DNA of 60,000 bases from Takakia lepidozioides (GCA_030704615.1 CM060731.1:81512756-81572755), one strand, 5' to 3'. Positions 22,296-34,502 are shown, numbered from the stretch's first letter. Translations and numbers: made by a program. The notes: generated by a model not told the origin, from the letters alone.

Positions 22296-23570
22296 GATGT
22301 CTAGGTGTTGCTGGATGTCAAGTGGGGTTGCAGAGCAGGGGAAGGAATCGCTTGCCAGGGACTCATCTTAAAATGTTGAAAAACTAAACTACTCTATGGT
22401 TTTTCTTGATCCTACCTCTTTCCTTCCTTTATTTTTGAAGAACAAGTGTAATGCTTTCTACGATGGGCTATTTTCGGCCCAGCCAGTGGAAGACCTCTGC
22501 TTTGTTGTGACAGCCGGGTTTATGATGGCTTGTGTGAGAGACACACATATGTTTTCCAGGCCCTAGTTTGCTTTGCTTACCTTATGGAAGTTGGAAACAA
22601 ATTGCAAAGAGGCTATAAGGAAATGTTTGTTGCAGCTATTCGGGTACCCATGTTGGCCCCTGTTATGTTCCAACCCAGATGGCTTTGTTAGCTAGATGCT
22701 TAGGCCAGGGTATGGTGAAGATTCTGCCTATGGATATTCGGCTGATAATGAAATATGGCAGCAATATATAACTGGTAATTGGTTTTTGAGGCAGCCAGGG
22801 TGGTCAAGTGGAAATACCCCCTGGACATGGTGTAATGACATGGTCAAATGTGGAATGATGTAAATAGGGGGTACTGACAGTATCATATACTGTCACATGA
22901 TGTGTATGCAGTCCTTTATCTTTACCTTGCTGGGTCATGAATTTTGATTTTCAGCTGTAGCAAGAAATAAAGGTATAGGGGTATTCTGGAAAACTTACCA
23001 GACATATCCACCTCCCCTGTGGGGGCAAGCTGTGCTGCAGACCAGTCTAAACAAATACTGACAGGGCAAGGTATTTAAATCTGTGATATCCAAGTGTTCT
23101 TTTTGTTTAAAAAAAAACCCCTTCCTTGACACCCATGGGGTTTGAGTAAGTATGCTTGGATTACACCTTGCAGACAGTAAATCTGTATGACCATTTGACC
23201 TGCACCACATCAAGGCCAAACTATGGCCAAGTACCCACCATCCCACCCAGACCTCTGAATGTAAATCATGATCATGACTGGTGGTCAATCAGCATCAGTG
23301 GCATACTCTTTGGGTTATGAATAATGTACTGACATGAACACATTACTGTGCATGGATGTAATTCTGGATTTTCTAAGCTTGATGATTGATGGATGGTGCC
23401 ACTGTTAAGTGGCTGATATGTCTGATTATTCTTCTTATTCATGACAACGACCCTAGGGGTCCTATCTTTGTCTTGACATGACAAAAAGCATCTTCCCTCT
23501 TTTTTTTGCTACTCACAAAAATAAACAAACCACAAGGGAGAGAAGGTGCAGAAAAAGTTAAAAAGATTGT
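22296..23570. other. Non-coding stretch
   Basis: No convincing gene; short frames only. Confidence 0.45.
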
Positions 23571-23572
23571 AC

Positions 23573-24175
23573 TCATAAGACGTTGTTTGCCGTAGCCTTG
23601 TAGCCATTGACCCCGCGCCCAGTTTGAGCGGAAACAAAAGGGACAAAACCTGCCTCTGTCAGGGGCTGACGTTGGTAGTAAGACTTATCTTCATATATAG
23701 AATTAATCTGGGTTTTCCAGATATCCTCTAGAAATCCCTTCACACAAGCATCAATCTGCTGTGTGTGATTTGCCCAATAACTAGGCCTCAGGAGGGCCTG
23801 GGCTTTTGGCTCAGCCTTGAGACTTTCAAAGTTGGTAAACAGTGGTACAGGCACAATTCCCTTGATAGATTTGAAGAGAGCGTCTCTTTGGTGAGAGAAC
23901 CCCGGACAGTGTATCAGAAAATGAGTACTGTCTTCAGATTGCCCACACAACGGGCAATTGCACTCTCCCTTTCCTCTCTACTTCAATTTGTTGTTCAAAG
24001 GTAGGCTTCCTGCCCAGAGTTTAAATTTCAGTCTAGTGCCGAGAGTGGGTAGACCCTTGAGGTCATCCAAAATGTCCTCCCCCATGTCACTGACTGGAAA
24101 CAAGTTCAGGGAAGTTTTCTGCCTAACTTCATTTTCATCAGACACTCTCATGGCAACAGACACCCAATCATTCAT
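23573..24175 (-). pseudogene. 3' end of a LINE ORF2 (non-LTR retrotransposon)
   Basis: Reading down the minus strand, LGTRLKFKLWAGSLPLNNKL leads, after a stop/frame change near 23975, into CPLCGQSEDSTHFLIHCPGF. This CxxC...HxxxxC knuckle is the usual C-terminal feature of plant LINE ORF2 proteins ('CplC...ETheHll..C'). Reverse transcriptase and endonuclease domains are absent, consistent with 5' truncation. The frame ends at 23573. Confidence 0.75.
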
Positions 24176-24299
24176 GATAAAACAGGGTGGGAGGGCGGGA
24201 TTTGTTTATGTACAGGTCATGACAACAAGACAAGCACATAAGCAAGCACCTTGTGTACTAAAAAATCAGATTGCTGCAGCATGTTCAAATTCCTGTAAG

Positions 24300-25000
24300 T
24301 AACCCAAGACATGCACCATGCAAGGCTCCTTGGGTAGGTAAGAACAGCCTCAGATTGTATCATCCATAGTTATCCATAACATATGCACCATGCAAGATAT
24401 CATGGGCATATAAGAGCTTCTTGCCACATTACAGATCTAAGATATGTATACACAGGTACCTTGAAGTGATCCAAGACAAGAATTATGCAAGGTAGGTAAG
24501 AATAGGCAGCCCTACAACACATTCAGGGAATGTACACACAAGCAACTGGAAGGACCAGCCTGCAATCAATTACACTTCGGGCATGCCACCAAGTAAACTT
24601 CTTGGGCATGGCAAACCATATTGCAGCTTCACATTTCGCCAAATGTAAGTACCCCAAGGCGTGCATCGTGCAAGGTCTTCTGGGTAGGTAAGAACAGCCT
24701 TTCATTGTACAAATTCAGGACCTGTGTACACATGAATCTTGCTGGACCAGCCTGCAGTAAATCAGACTCCAAACATGCAACCAAGTGATCCCTTTGGGCA
24801 TGACAAGACTGACTGCGACTCCATTCTACATCATGTACAGTTGCCCCAAGATATGCATCATGTAAGGCATTTTGGCATGGAAGAAAGGTCTGCCCTGTCA
24901 CAGCATCCAGATATGGACACACATACAATTTGAGTGCCCAAGATCAAGCCCACTTGGCCAAGATAAATCATACAATGCAGGTAGCTGTTCAGATGACAAC
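24300..25000. repeat. Degenerate tandem repeat of about 165-190 bp
   Basis: Related units containing CCAAGRYRTGCAYCRTGCAAGG and GGTAGGTAAGAAYAGSC recur near 24305, 24470, 24653 and 24843. Spacing of 165-190 bp with heavy divergence indicates an old array. Confidence 0.6.
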
Positions 25001-25499
25001 ATAAGGTAACTAATCACTGGCCATAGTCCTTTAGAGCTTACCATCACTATTTCCCAGGAGGCTAATGCCATGTTTTGCAATAGAACCTCACTAAGCTCCA
25101 TTCCACATCAAATCCAGGTCTGAAAACGGCATGTCATTGCCTTATCAGGCTGTCTTCTTTAAAAAAAACTAGGCCTCCTCTTCCTTAGAGCCTAACAGCC
25201 ACTGATGCCTTTGCCCTTAAACCATCAATCCTCTTTTAAGGCCAAAAAAGTACCTAGTCTAAAAATCCACAGGCAAAGCTGTCAAAGATTCAAGACAGGG
25301 TAAGATTCACATGCTGTGCTGCAAGAGACAGGGCTACCAGGCCGAAATGCTCCATCAACGGCAGCAAAACATAAGTCAAAAGCAAGCATCATCATGTCAA
25401 ACCGGGAGCAAGCGGGCCGAAATCGGAGCTGCAGGCAACAGCCAAGTCATGACGCCATACAAAGTATGTTCATTTTGCTCACATCCTTATCTGCAAGCT

Positions 25500-26690
25500 C
25501 AAGAGAATTCAAAGCAAGTAGGGATCCTCACCTGGTCCCATCACAAAGCCCCCACAAAAACCAACAGGTTAGTGAGGATTGTGGAACCCCAGGTGAATCA
25601 CAAACCCCTACACTTGTCATCGATGTCAACTAAGAACCTCAAAAACAAGAGAGAAAAACATGAAGTAAAAGGAACCCTAAACACCAAAAACACCTTGAGC
25701 GATTGGGGAAGGTAACTGTGCGCCATCGCCACCAGCAAGCCACCTCTAGCATAAGTGAAGCAATCAAGCATCCTTGCTAGGTTTAAGAAGGGAGGGAGAG
25801 AGATATAATTCCCCACACAAGCGCCGCTGCGAAATATAAAAACCAGAGGAGAGAAAGAGACAATGCAATCACAGCGGGGTCTCCCGCCTGTGAGAAGAGA
25901 CAAGACGCCGCCATTGCGCATCCCCAGGAGCTCGTCCGGCATGGGCACGCAGTAGCAGATAGGGAAGCAGCAGAGCTCAGACGCCATAACTCTCAACCCG
26001 CGAGCTCAGAAGCACGAGGAGTGCTGCTGACGGCGGGAGAGACACCCTAGGGCAAAGCCCAATTTTTCATCCGTGCAGGATGAATAATCCACACCCTTTA
26101 TTTCGAAACCCGACGGATGTCATCCATTAGCTAGGTTTAGACAGTAGGTTATAGGGTAGGGTTTAGGGTTTCACTCCTTAATTAGCCTCAATTAAGGGTA
26201 ATTAAACAATTCTCCAGGGCCATCATAAGCTGCATTTTTCATCTGGTTCAGATGAAAAAAAGTAATAAGTTCATCTAGTTGGAGAAGGTCCATCAGTAGG
26301 ATGAAAAAATAGTACATATCATCCAAGACAACGGTTTCTCATCCTAGCAGGTAATTCATCATCCCCTAAGAAAAGCCTCATCCAGTACGGAAAAAGGCAT
26401 AAAGGAGGAATAACATGAATTAATATCCAGGTATTTTTCATCCGGTATGGATGGAAAAATTATAGATAGGATGCCAGTGTCAACCCCTTCAGAGGTAATT
26501 CCTCATTCTCTGGTGACTCATCTGGTATAGATGGAAGTCAATAAAAGAGGAATGAAAAAATCATAGACCCGTTTTAGAGGTATTTTAGTGTCCACCCAGG
26601 TAATTCATCCGGTATGGATAGAAAAACTTTATAGGGCGGGTGAAAACACTGTTTAGAATCCATCCGGTATAGATGGAAAAACATGAAAAG
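25500..26690 (-). repeat. Inverted arm of the same repeat family
   Basis: In minus orientation this carries the conserved box (25500-25635: GATCCTCACCTGGTCCCATC to TTGTCATCGATGTCAAC on the plus strand) and, nearer the central hairpin, many mini-palindromes (26066-26690). With 26880-28340 it forms a large imperfect inverted repeat centred on the hairpin near 26.8 kb. Confidence 0.6.
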
Positions 26691-26699
26691 AACACTGAT

Positions 26700-26880
26700 G
26701 CAACCGGCCAATTCCGAGGAGGGAGACAGAGGGAGAGAGGGGGCAACAAAAAAAACAAAAAGGTGGGGGGGGGGAGTGACTGAGCAGCTGCTACTTAGTC
26801 ACTCCCCCCCCCCCCCCCCCCCCCACCTTCCTCTTTTTCTTTTTGTTTCCTGATCTCTCCCTCTCTCTCCCTCTCTCCAG
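26700..26880. repeat. G-tract/C-tract hairpin, copy 2
   Basis: Left arm AGGGAGAGAGGGGGCAACAAA, a G tract, AGTGACTGAG; a very short centre (CAGCTGCTA); right arm CTTAGTCACT, a C tract of about 21, then a T-rich run and TCTCTCCCTCTCTC. Same layout and flanking words as copy 1, with a shorter loop. Confidence 0.85.
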
Positions 26881-28340
26881 CTATCGGATCGGGATCTAAT
26901 CATTTTTTCTTAAGCCTATGTGGTTTGAAATTGGTATGATTCAACTTAATCCTTGATCCATTTTTTTGCGTCATCCATGCCGGATGAATGCTGTACCTAG
27001 GTTTTTATCGTGGACAAATGACATCCATACAGGATGACATCAGAGATGAATGCCTATTAATGTTATCAGTTATACACGATTTCATCCACACTGGATGAAA
27101 TCGCGTGGAGTGAGGCCTTATCACTTTGCTAAACCTAAAGAAAAACACGAAGCTCGTGCTTAAGCTTGTGTTGGAGTGAATGGTGACGGCTAAGTGGTCC
27201 TGCTGCGTGAATTCATGGCGTTTGATGCTTATGGAGAAGCGTAATGAAGGCTTTGCAGCCTGACAGCTGAATTCCAGGTTTAATTGATGGTCTCAACATA
27301 TGCTTTGGCGGCTATGTCTTCATACCTTGAGCTACTAGATTGCATTCAAGCTTCTGCTGGTGTGAATGATGGCGGCTAGGTGCTTATACTGCATAAATCA
27401 GAGGCATTTGGTGCTTATGGAGAGGCGTAATGAGGGCTTTGCAGCCTGGCAGCAGAATTTCAGACTTAATTGCTGGTCTCGGCATGTGCCTTGGCGGCTA
27501 TGTCTTCATACCTGATTACATGAGCTTCTGCTGGTGTGAATGGTGGCTGCTAGGTGCTTTTACTGCAGGAATCCGAAGCATTTGAGCCTGATTCCAGGCC
27601 TAATTGCTGGTCTCGGCATGTGCATTGGCGGCTATGTCTTCACACCTGATTGCATGAGCTTCTGCTGGTGTGAATGGGGGCTGCTAAGTGCTTTTACTGC
27701 AGGAATCTGAAGCATTTGATGTTTATGCTGAGGCCTTATGAAGACTTTACAGCCTGATTCCAGGCCTAATTGCCATGTGCATTGGCGGCTATGTCTTTAC
27801 ACTGGAAATGCGGCTGGAATTGAATGCATTCAGGGTGTTTTGATGTTTCTGGACCTGCACATTGAAGGCTATGCAGCCTGGCATCTGAAATCCAGCCCTA
27901 ATTACCAGGCTTTGCATGCGCATGTGCGGCTGGGTCTTCAACTCCTTTACTGGTAGCTACTTCTTTTTTTCTACGAAGCAATCAATTTGGTTGCTAGCTG
28001 AACCCTTGAATGCTCATTGATGAAGCTGCAGCACCTGCATGGTTTTCAGGGAGTCTCTCTCACTTGATAAACTCCTCATTCTTTTCAGCAAAGCAATCTA
28101 TTTTCACTTGTTTGAATGCACGTCTTGGACATCATGTCGCAGGCTTCGCCACTTCCACAAGCCTTCAAGGTCTTGGTGGTTTAATGTTTTGTTCCTTGCT
28201 TATGCTTGCTTTAGATTGTATGTATGACATCAATAGCAAGTGTGAAGGTATGTTACTCACCCGACGCAACCTCACTAACACACAAAATGTCTTTTGTGGT
28301 GGTTTTTGGGACCGGCGCAGGTGAGGATCTTCACCTTACA
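26881..28340 (+). repeat. Direct arm of the same repeat family, with an internal ~186-bp tandem repeat
   Basis: Mini-palindromes at 26971, 27022 and 27078 are followed by four copies of a GC-richer unit. TTGGCGGCTATGTCTTCA starts near 27305, 27491, 27625 and 27782, so the full period is about 186 bp with two shortened units. The conserved box lies at 28195-28340 (ending GGCGCAGGTGAGG). Confidence 0.65.
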
Positions 28341-29440
28341 TAATGTTTGAAGCTTGCAGATGCGAAGAACTCTGCATAAAATGTGGCTGATGTTGAATGC
28401 AACTACTACTCCAATGAGACATCAGGGGAGGACCTATTTTGTACTCTTTAACTTGTTCTCTAGTTGTTGACAACTCAGTTTACATTATTAAAGGGCAGGC
28501 ATATGCTAGCATTCATAGAATACACATATTCTACTGAAAGGTATCTATTTTTCTTGACATAGCCGCATTGTGGCATTTTTTGACCTTTGCTGTAGCTTGA
28601 CAAGGCAGTATGTTGCCTTTTCCAGGCACTATTTTTTGTCTTTTGATGAGTCAAGACTGCTCTGGTTTATGCAGCTTATGTTCAGATCATACCTGGCAGT
28701 GCTTATTTAGCTTCTTCAGAATACACACATTCTTTTAAGCTACCACATACTGTTGGTTTTGATCTAATAACAAACATGTACATCTTGAGCTTTTTTCTTA
28801 CTTTGGCAGAATGATGATAAGGCCCTGGAACATCAACTCTAGGCCTGATTCTGCTTAGGAAACACTCAAATAGTACTGCTACTGCAATCATTGCTTAGTA
28901 AAAGTACTTTGCAATGTTTTTATGGAAGCCTCTCTAGCAGACTTGGTCTCGCTTAAATGCTGCCAGTCATTTTGGGAACATAACCTGCTACATAGTTATA
29001 GTGTTTGAACTAGGAACAATGGGGCAATCACACTTATAACTATTAGGTACTGGTACCCCGGACCTAAAAGCTGCCTTATGGAAGCCTATCTGTTTTGTAC
29101 TTTAGCAGAATGTGGATAAAGCCCTGAAGCAAACACTTCAGGCCTGGGCCTGCTGCTGATAAGTTCAAATACGATCTATGAATGCATTGTTTGTTTTGCT
29201 AACCACTATGCAAATGCTCTTGAGGATGTTTGTTTAAAAGACATGGTTTCTTTTAAAACTTTCTAGCTGTTCTTGGGAACATATCTTGCTAAGTGGCAGA
29301 TATATCTCAATATGGCTGAGAGATGAAATTACTCTGCTCTATGGAATATGAAACCAGTCTGTTTTGGTGGTGATGGAATTTTTCTCTTTCTATGATGAAT
29401 ATCTTACAATTCCCACCCTCCCACTCTAAGGTATAGGTAC
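28341..29440. other. Non-coding, two degenerate ~300-bp related segments
   Basis: Segments near 28800-28890 and 29104-29195 share TTNGCAGAATGNNGATAANGCCCTG and CTTCAGGCCTG-like words. No coding sequence was recognised. Confidence 0.4.
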
Positions 29441-29445
29441 ACAAA

Positions 29446-29715
29446 TTGTCTCTTCATTCTAAAAAAGCCATTGCAAAGCATGTCATGGGGTTACAATTTC
29501 TATACGAGGTGCTTCAAGGGGTATCAACATTCGTTCCACAACTACCTACCTTCTCAAAGGCAACGGTGAAAGGGATGTCCATGAAGCTTCGAAAGCTGGA
29601 AGAGTCGGACATGGTCGTGGCGTGGGCGCCGGGGAACCGAGTAAGACATATCAACGTCAATTTGGATGCGGACGGAGAGCTCAAACTTGCTGCATTAAAT
29701 ATCGAGGACATTTGA
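29446..29715 (+). CDS. Small hypothetical ORF or exon
   Basis: A coding-like 89-residue frame (FLYEVLQGVSTFVPQLP; VRHINVNLDADGELKLAAL) ends at a TGA. It has no recognised domain. It may be an exon or TE fragment, as a TTTCTAAAAAAG-type context precedes it and no promoter is evident. Low confidence that it is expressed. Confidence 0.25.
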   Translation: MSLHSKKAIAKHVMGLQFLYEVLQGVSTFVPQLPTFSKATVKGMSMKLRKLEESDMVVAWAPGNRVRHINVNLDADGELKLAALNIEDI

Positions 29716-30139
29716 AGAGGTACCCCACTTTGCTTCCTTCATTTCCCCCGCATTGTTTATGCCACCCGGTTTAGTCCAGAAAATGTCCTCCCCTCATGCA
29801 CTAAAAGTACAATTTTTTGCACATGCCTGCTATACCACATGGGAGTTGGTAGACCCATATACAATAGGACCTATCTATCTATATTGATGCCGAATCTCCT
29901 CTAGCAGAAAGGAGGTTAGCTATTTCATGAGCTTGAGCGGCATGAGCGGAGTAGCAAGACAATCAGTTTTCATGAGCAGAAGTACAAATTCTGGAAATAA
30001 AAAAACATTAAAAACATTATTTTAATGGAATGTGTCAGAAAAAACCAATATAATATTCATTGTTTGAAGTAAAAATTGTAGTTTTGAGAGCTGCGCTCAT
30101 GATATTTTGTCTTCCGCTCATGCGAATTCCGAGCAACAT

Positions 30140-30420
30140 CTGCGAAAATGGCGCCGAATTTCGCGGTAATAGGTGTCTCCGGCGAAAAATGGTGCTGAAT
30201 TTCGCGGCTATAGGTCCCAACATGGCAGGTGTGCAGTAAGCCCAAAATTTGGAAATGTGGCGCCGAATTTCGGTGCATGGTGTCGGGGATTGCACAGATG
30301 TTGGGCAGTTCTGGGTCATGTATCTGAAAATTTGGCGCCATTTTTCCAGACTTCGTTCCCATGCATGTTGGGACTTAGCTTGTTTTCGGCCCAAAATAGG
30401 GAAATTCGGCGCCATTTTTC
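30140..30420. repeat. Array of GGCGCC-centred units
   Basis: GGCGCC occurs at 30150, 30259, 30334 and 30408, with a decayed version at 30191. Each sits next to GAATTTCG or a run of T (ATTTGGCGCCATTTTTCC). The last intervals are 74-75 bp. Confidence 0.7.
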
Positions 30421-30440
30421 CAGAAATAGCCCCACAACTG

Positions 30441-31044
30441 CTACTGTTGGAACTCAGTTTTCTGGAATATTGTCTGTCTCATTCCAGGAGTTTTGGACAT
30501 TTCATTACACTGCAAAACAAAGTCTAATGCATCAAAATGCAATTGAAAATATTCATATGGTGGATTCCCTTTGCCCCATGAATGATTTCTGGAATCCCGG
30601 CGGAGGAATTTGTGCAGTTCGTTCACGCTCAATGCTGGTGCATGAATAAAGTCATCAATAGTCAAGTTCATCCTCAACCTCTTCAGGTAAATGTAATACA
30701 GATGCTTGCACGGATAATACTTTGAACCCTTCTTTGCTTCCATCAATGAGAAGTCCGTACAATTGCAAGTCAGCTTTACTCCAATCGTAATTGTGTATAC
30801 GTCGTTGCGTACAGCTGAGCCGACCGTTGTCATCCGATAAACACGCCCAAGAACGGGTAGGGGTACGTCCACGGAGCTCTGAATAGTGCAAGCCATCCCA
30901 AGAGCATTGGCAATCCGAGTCTCATTCAACTTGTTGGGAGGGTATTTTCTCTTCACTCTTCCGAATCGCATTGTGGGATGTGCAGAATTGTCCAATCCGT
31001 CTCCACTGGACCGAGCAGTCTGCAATGGCTGGGTCTGAGGAACT
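30441..31044 (-). pseudogene. SWIM zinc-finger exon of a Mutator-like (MULE) transposase gene
   Basis: The minus-strand frame runs GRVKRKYPPNKLNETRIANA, a variable stretch, then a SWIM zinc finger: CNCTDF followed by KYYPCKHLYYIYL (CxC...CxH). SWIM domains close MULE transposases and bind DNA. The exon ends at 30441. Its upstream end at 31044 abuts an LTR (31045). The preceding part of a MULE gene on the same strand lies beyond 57165, so the two probably belonged together before a 26-kb block came between them. The exon itself is open. Confidence 0.75.
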
Positions 31045-31572
31045 TGTCGTGCGCATACATATCGCTACACAACTACATCGCTGTCCAAACCACACCACAT
31101 ATATATATGCACAATAAAGTAGTCTGCCACAATGATAAGAAAACCAAATAACACACTGTTGACACAAAACATGAAAACCAAAACCATCACTCTTTGAAAT
31201 AGTAGGCGAGCCAGGGGCATCCCAAGCTATGGGGACTCCACCCCACAACAACCTACACTCCCATCATGAGTACACTCAGATCTAAACGCATGTAGGAGCT
31301 CGGTCGCGCAGGCTGAACTCGAGAGAGATGAGCTACGCGACTGCCGCTCTCGTGAAGATAAGGCCGTTCAGGTGTCAAACTAAACTTGACACCTGATTTA
31401 ACACTTGACCTAAATCCAAGTGTTAAATACAAATAACTAGCTTTATTCTAGTTCTTTTCACACTGTGCTTATTTAACTTGACAGCTATCGTGCGCATACA
31501 TATCGCTACACAACTACATCGCTGTCCAAACCACACCACATATATATATGCACAATAAAGTAGTCTGCCACA
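31045..31572 (-). repeat. 3' LTR of GypB-1
   Basis: 528 bp, starting TGTGGCAGAC and ending GCACGACA in element orientation (TG...CA). It follows a GGGGGGCGAT-type polypurine tract. It has an internal module of about 351 bp (31133-31483) flanked by two copies of an 87-bp unit that includes a TATATATATG stretch. Confidence 0.8.
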
Positions 31573-31674
31573 ATCGCCCCCCTAGCTGGTGGGTAGGTCC
31601 ATCTACCTCCAGATAGCTACAAGATTGTAATAGCCACAGCCGTACTAAGTCCTCTATCACTGCCCCTATTGCAC

Positions 31675-33702
31675 TCAAACTCTATAGACCAAGAGGCCGG
31701 GTACAAGAATAGCCCCATCGTTAGTCGTCATCTTGCAATCTGTGAACTTGAGCCAGGACCTCGTGTGTTCAAGGTCTCCTAGTAGCTGGGGCCTTGCGTT
31801 TCTTGTTAGCCTTCCATGGTTGTATCCACTCCCACTATCCAATGCAATGTGGACATAACCAATCCCCATCCGGGTTACCATCTCAAGAGGTGGAGTCAAG
31901 CATCCCATATGCCAACCTCTAGAGCATCGATCACACACCAGCATGGTGGCTGCCCCTTTAGCAGACCCACACAACATGCACCTCAAACCTGCAGATACCA
32001 CTGCCAGGTTTGGGTCAATCCTGCCATCGACATTCGGAAGGTGACATGGCGCACAATTACGCACATGGTCATTCCAAAGTTATGCCATCCCCCCCTCCCT
32101 AAGACCAAGACGCCTGAAGGCAAAGACCTCTCGAACCCTCAAAAAAATACCGTCCTGCAGTCACATCCAGGGTCGTAGGAGCAGTCTGCTGCAATAGACA
32201 TAGTCACCAGGGTTGAATCTCCGAACCCCAGGACGATATAGCCCCCACCACGTATGGTAGCATACCTCAAACGTATCACGATGTTGTGCAATGGCAAGGT
32301 TCTCGAAAGCCATTGGCATGACTCTCTTGAACAACTCTGCACGCTGCTCACATGCACGTACCCACATGTCCGGATCGTCAAGGTTAAGAACTGTAGCAGC
32401 TTCTCTGCGAATGGATGTAGGCAAATCCGGCTCTCGGCCAAAGAAAAGAAAGTATGGTGAGAAGGAGGCAAGTGATGCTTGCTTGCTGAACCTGTAGCCC
32501 ATGGTTAACCAGGGTAACTGAAGGTCCCAATCTCCTAGGTGTCCATTCTGCAAGCCATACTTGCGCAAAACCCCTCTTTACTGTCTGAACACTCTCTCTG
32601 CCAAGCCATCGGCCTCAGGATGATCCCGAGAAGTGGTGCGGTGGTCTATCAAGGCCTTGTCACACAAACGCCTGAAACTCCCCCAAGAACTCTCTCCCTT
32701 GGTCCGTGAGTACCCTCAGCTGGAGCACCGAATCGGCTAAGCACAATCCAAGAATGCATACAAGCTCCCTCACTAGCCTTATCAGGCAATGGAACCAATT
32801 CAATCCACTTGGAGAAGTGCTCCACCATCACTAACACGTACTTGTTGTGGCGCATGTCAGTGGCAACGGGCCTGCGAAGTCAAGACTCCACCTGTAGCCC
32901 AATCCCATGATCGGAAGAGGGTGCAATGTGGAGTAGGGGCGTTGAAATGAAGCACGCACCCTGTCACACACATGCACCTAGCCACAAATTGTTGCACCTC
33001 TGTGTGCATACCACGCCACCAATACTGCCTCTGCAGTAGACTATGAGTGCGTCGCACCCCAAAAATGCCCCAACTCCTCATGGGGCATGGCGCACTAACC
33101 GTGCCCGCTGTGTTGGGGTGAGGCACAATCCTCACTTGACCATCCTCCCACACTCGGAGCAGATGTGTCCCCTCCCACTTGAACCTCTTGGCTCGTTGTA
33201 GGATCCGATCCATCTCCTTGGCAGTCACAGTGGCTGCCGTGTCTCCAGTGCGGAGGTAGTAGTCCAACAACAAGTGAATCCTCATGTATATCTTTGGCGC
33301 CACCTTGCTATTGCTGGCCTCAGGGTCCTCAGACACTTGATCTACAGTCATCCCTGTTGTAGGTCCAACCTGGCCTTCCACTGCCAAGATACATAGAAAT
33401 GCAGATGCATGCCATCCGGGCACCATCTCCTCGTCCGTCTCACCATGCCACCGAGCTCCAGTGTCATCTTGTTGGCTCATGCATGGATTGCGACTCAACC
33501 CATCTGCATTGCGATTGACCAAACCTGGTCGATGCACCACCTGAAAGTCATACTCTTGAAGGATGAGTGGCCACCGTGCAAGCTTCCCTGTAAGCTTGTC
33601 TGACTCCATCAACCATTTGAGTGGTTGGTGATCCGTGACAAGGGTGAAGAGATTGTCGTATAGATAGCACCTGAAGTGTGCCACGCATACCAAAACTGGA
33701 TT
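31675..33702 (-). pseudogene. GypB-1 RNase H end, integrase and PHD region
   Basis: From the deletion junction the frame gives the RNase H tail (TDHQPLKWLMESDKLTG; VHRPGLVNRNADGLSRNPC), the H2C2 integrase zinc-binding region, the core, and NVDGRIDPNLAVV leading to a PHD-like CMLCGS...CDRCSRGWHMGC. A frameshift just after PPLEMV turns the final W-x-C-P-x-C of the PHD finger into another frame, so the last cysteine pair is lost and the frame runs on to 31675. There are further breaks near 32560, 32650 and 32860. Confidence 0.8.
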
Positions 33703-33744
33703 GCTTGAGCTTCAGTAACCCCTTGGGTCACACTTATCAAGCGC

Positions 33745-34502
33745 CTCATACGAGTGTACGCCTCTCGCAGGCTCTCACTGGGTTTGCGCTGGAAGTCTTG
33801 CAAACTTCGCAGCTTCTCTGTCTGTACACCTTGGTAGTTCCTCCGCAACTCCTGGAAGAACTCCACCAATGGGTTGAATCTAGGCACATGTATTGTAGTC
33901 GTGGCAGGATGAGTAGTAGCACCTTTTGAACTGGTACCACCTACAGAAGTACCAGCACTACTTGCTCCACTACTAGTGCTGGCAGTGGGAGATATTGGTG
34001 CTGATGCAGCTACTGGTCGCGTCGTGCCTCGAGTAATGGAGACGTAGTCAGGTGACCAATACATCCTCCACTCCTCAATCTCTGCTTCATGTCCTCGCCT
34101 GAACTCGTGGTAATCGTCCATAGGCGGGCCTTTCCAATGCTAGAACAGTCCCTTCCACGCCATGAATGGGGTGAATAGCTGTGGATTGCGCATCTGCTGC
34201 AAATCACACCAGCTGTCGAACTCCTGGATAAAGTCATCCAGCTCAATTGTGCCCACAACTCCAGAGTACCTACGAGGCCCCTTGGTAGCTCCATACATCT
34301 CCTCCATGTCGTCCCACAACAATGGCGAATGAAAGTGCACACATGTTGATGAAGCCTCCGAGTCTGTGTCTGACTCTACAGTAATTGAGGGTGGCGGTGA
34401 AGGTGGTCTGAACCGAATACCTCGTCTTGTGAACCCACTCTCACTGTTACTGCCTATAGCCGTACTCCCCTCAAAAACCCTTGGGTAACTCCGTAATGAC
34501 AC
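33745..34502 (-). pseudogene. GypB-1 Gag, N-terminal part
   Basis: Matches GypB-2 Gag: GFTRRGIRFRPPSPPP, LLWDDMEEMYGATKGPRRYS, ELDDFIQEFDSWCDLQQM and a Ser/Thr-rich linker, up to TQGVTEAQAIQFWY, where it jumps into RNase H sequence (WHTSGAIYTTISSPLS). The expected start ATG is ACG here. Frames change near 34135. Confidence 0.85.

Noticed and set aside
21358-27104. CRISPR-like array of short palindromes
   Set aside because: Spacing is irregular, units are palindromes without constant repeat and spacer lengths, and the DNA is plant nuclear.
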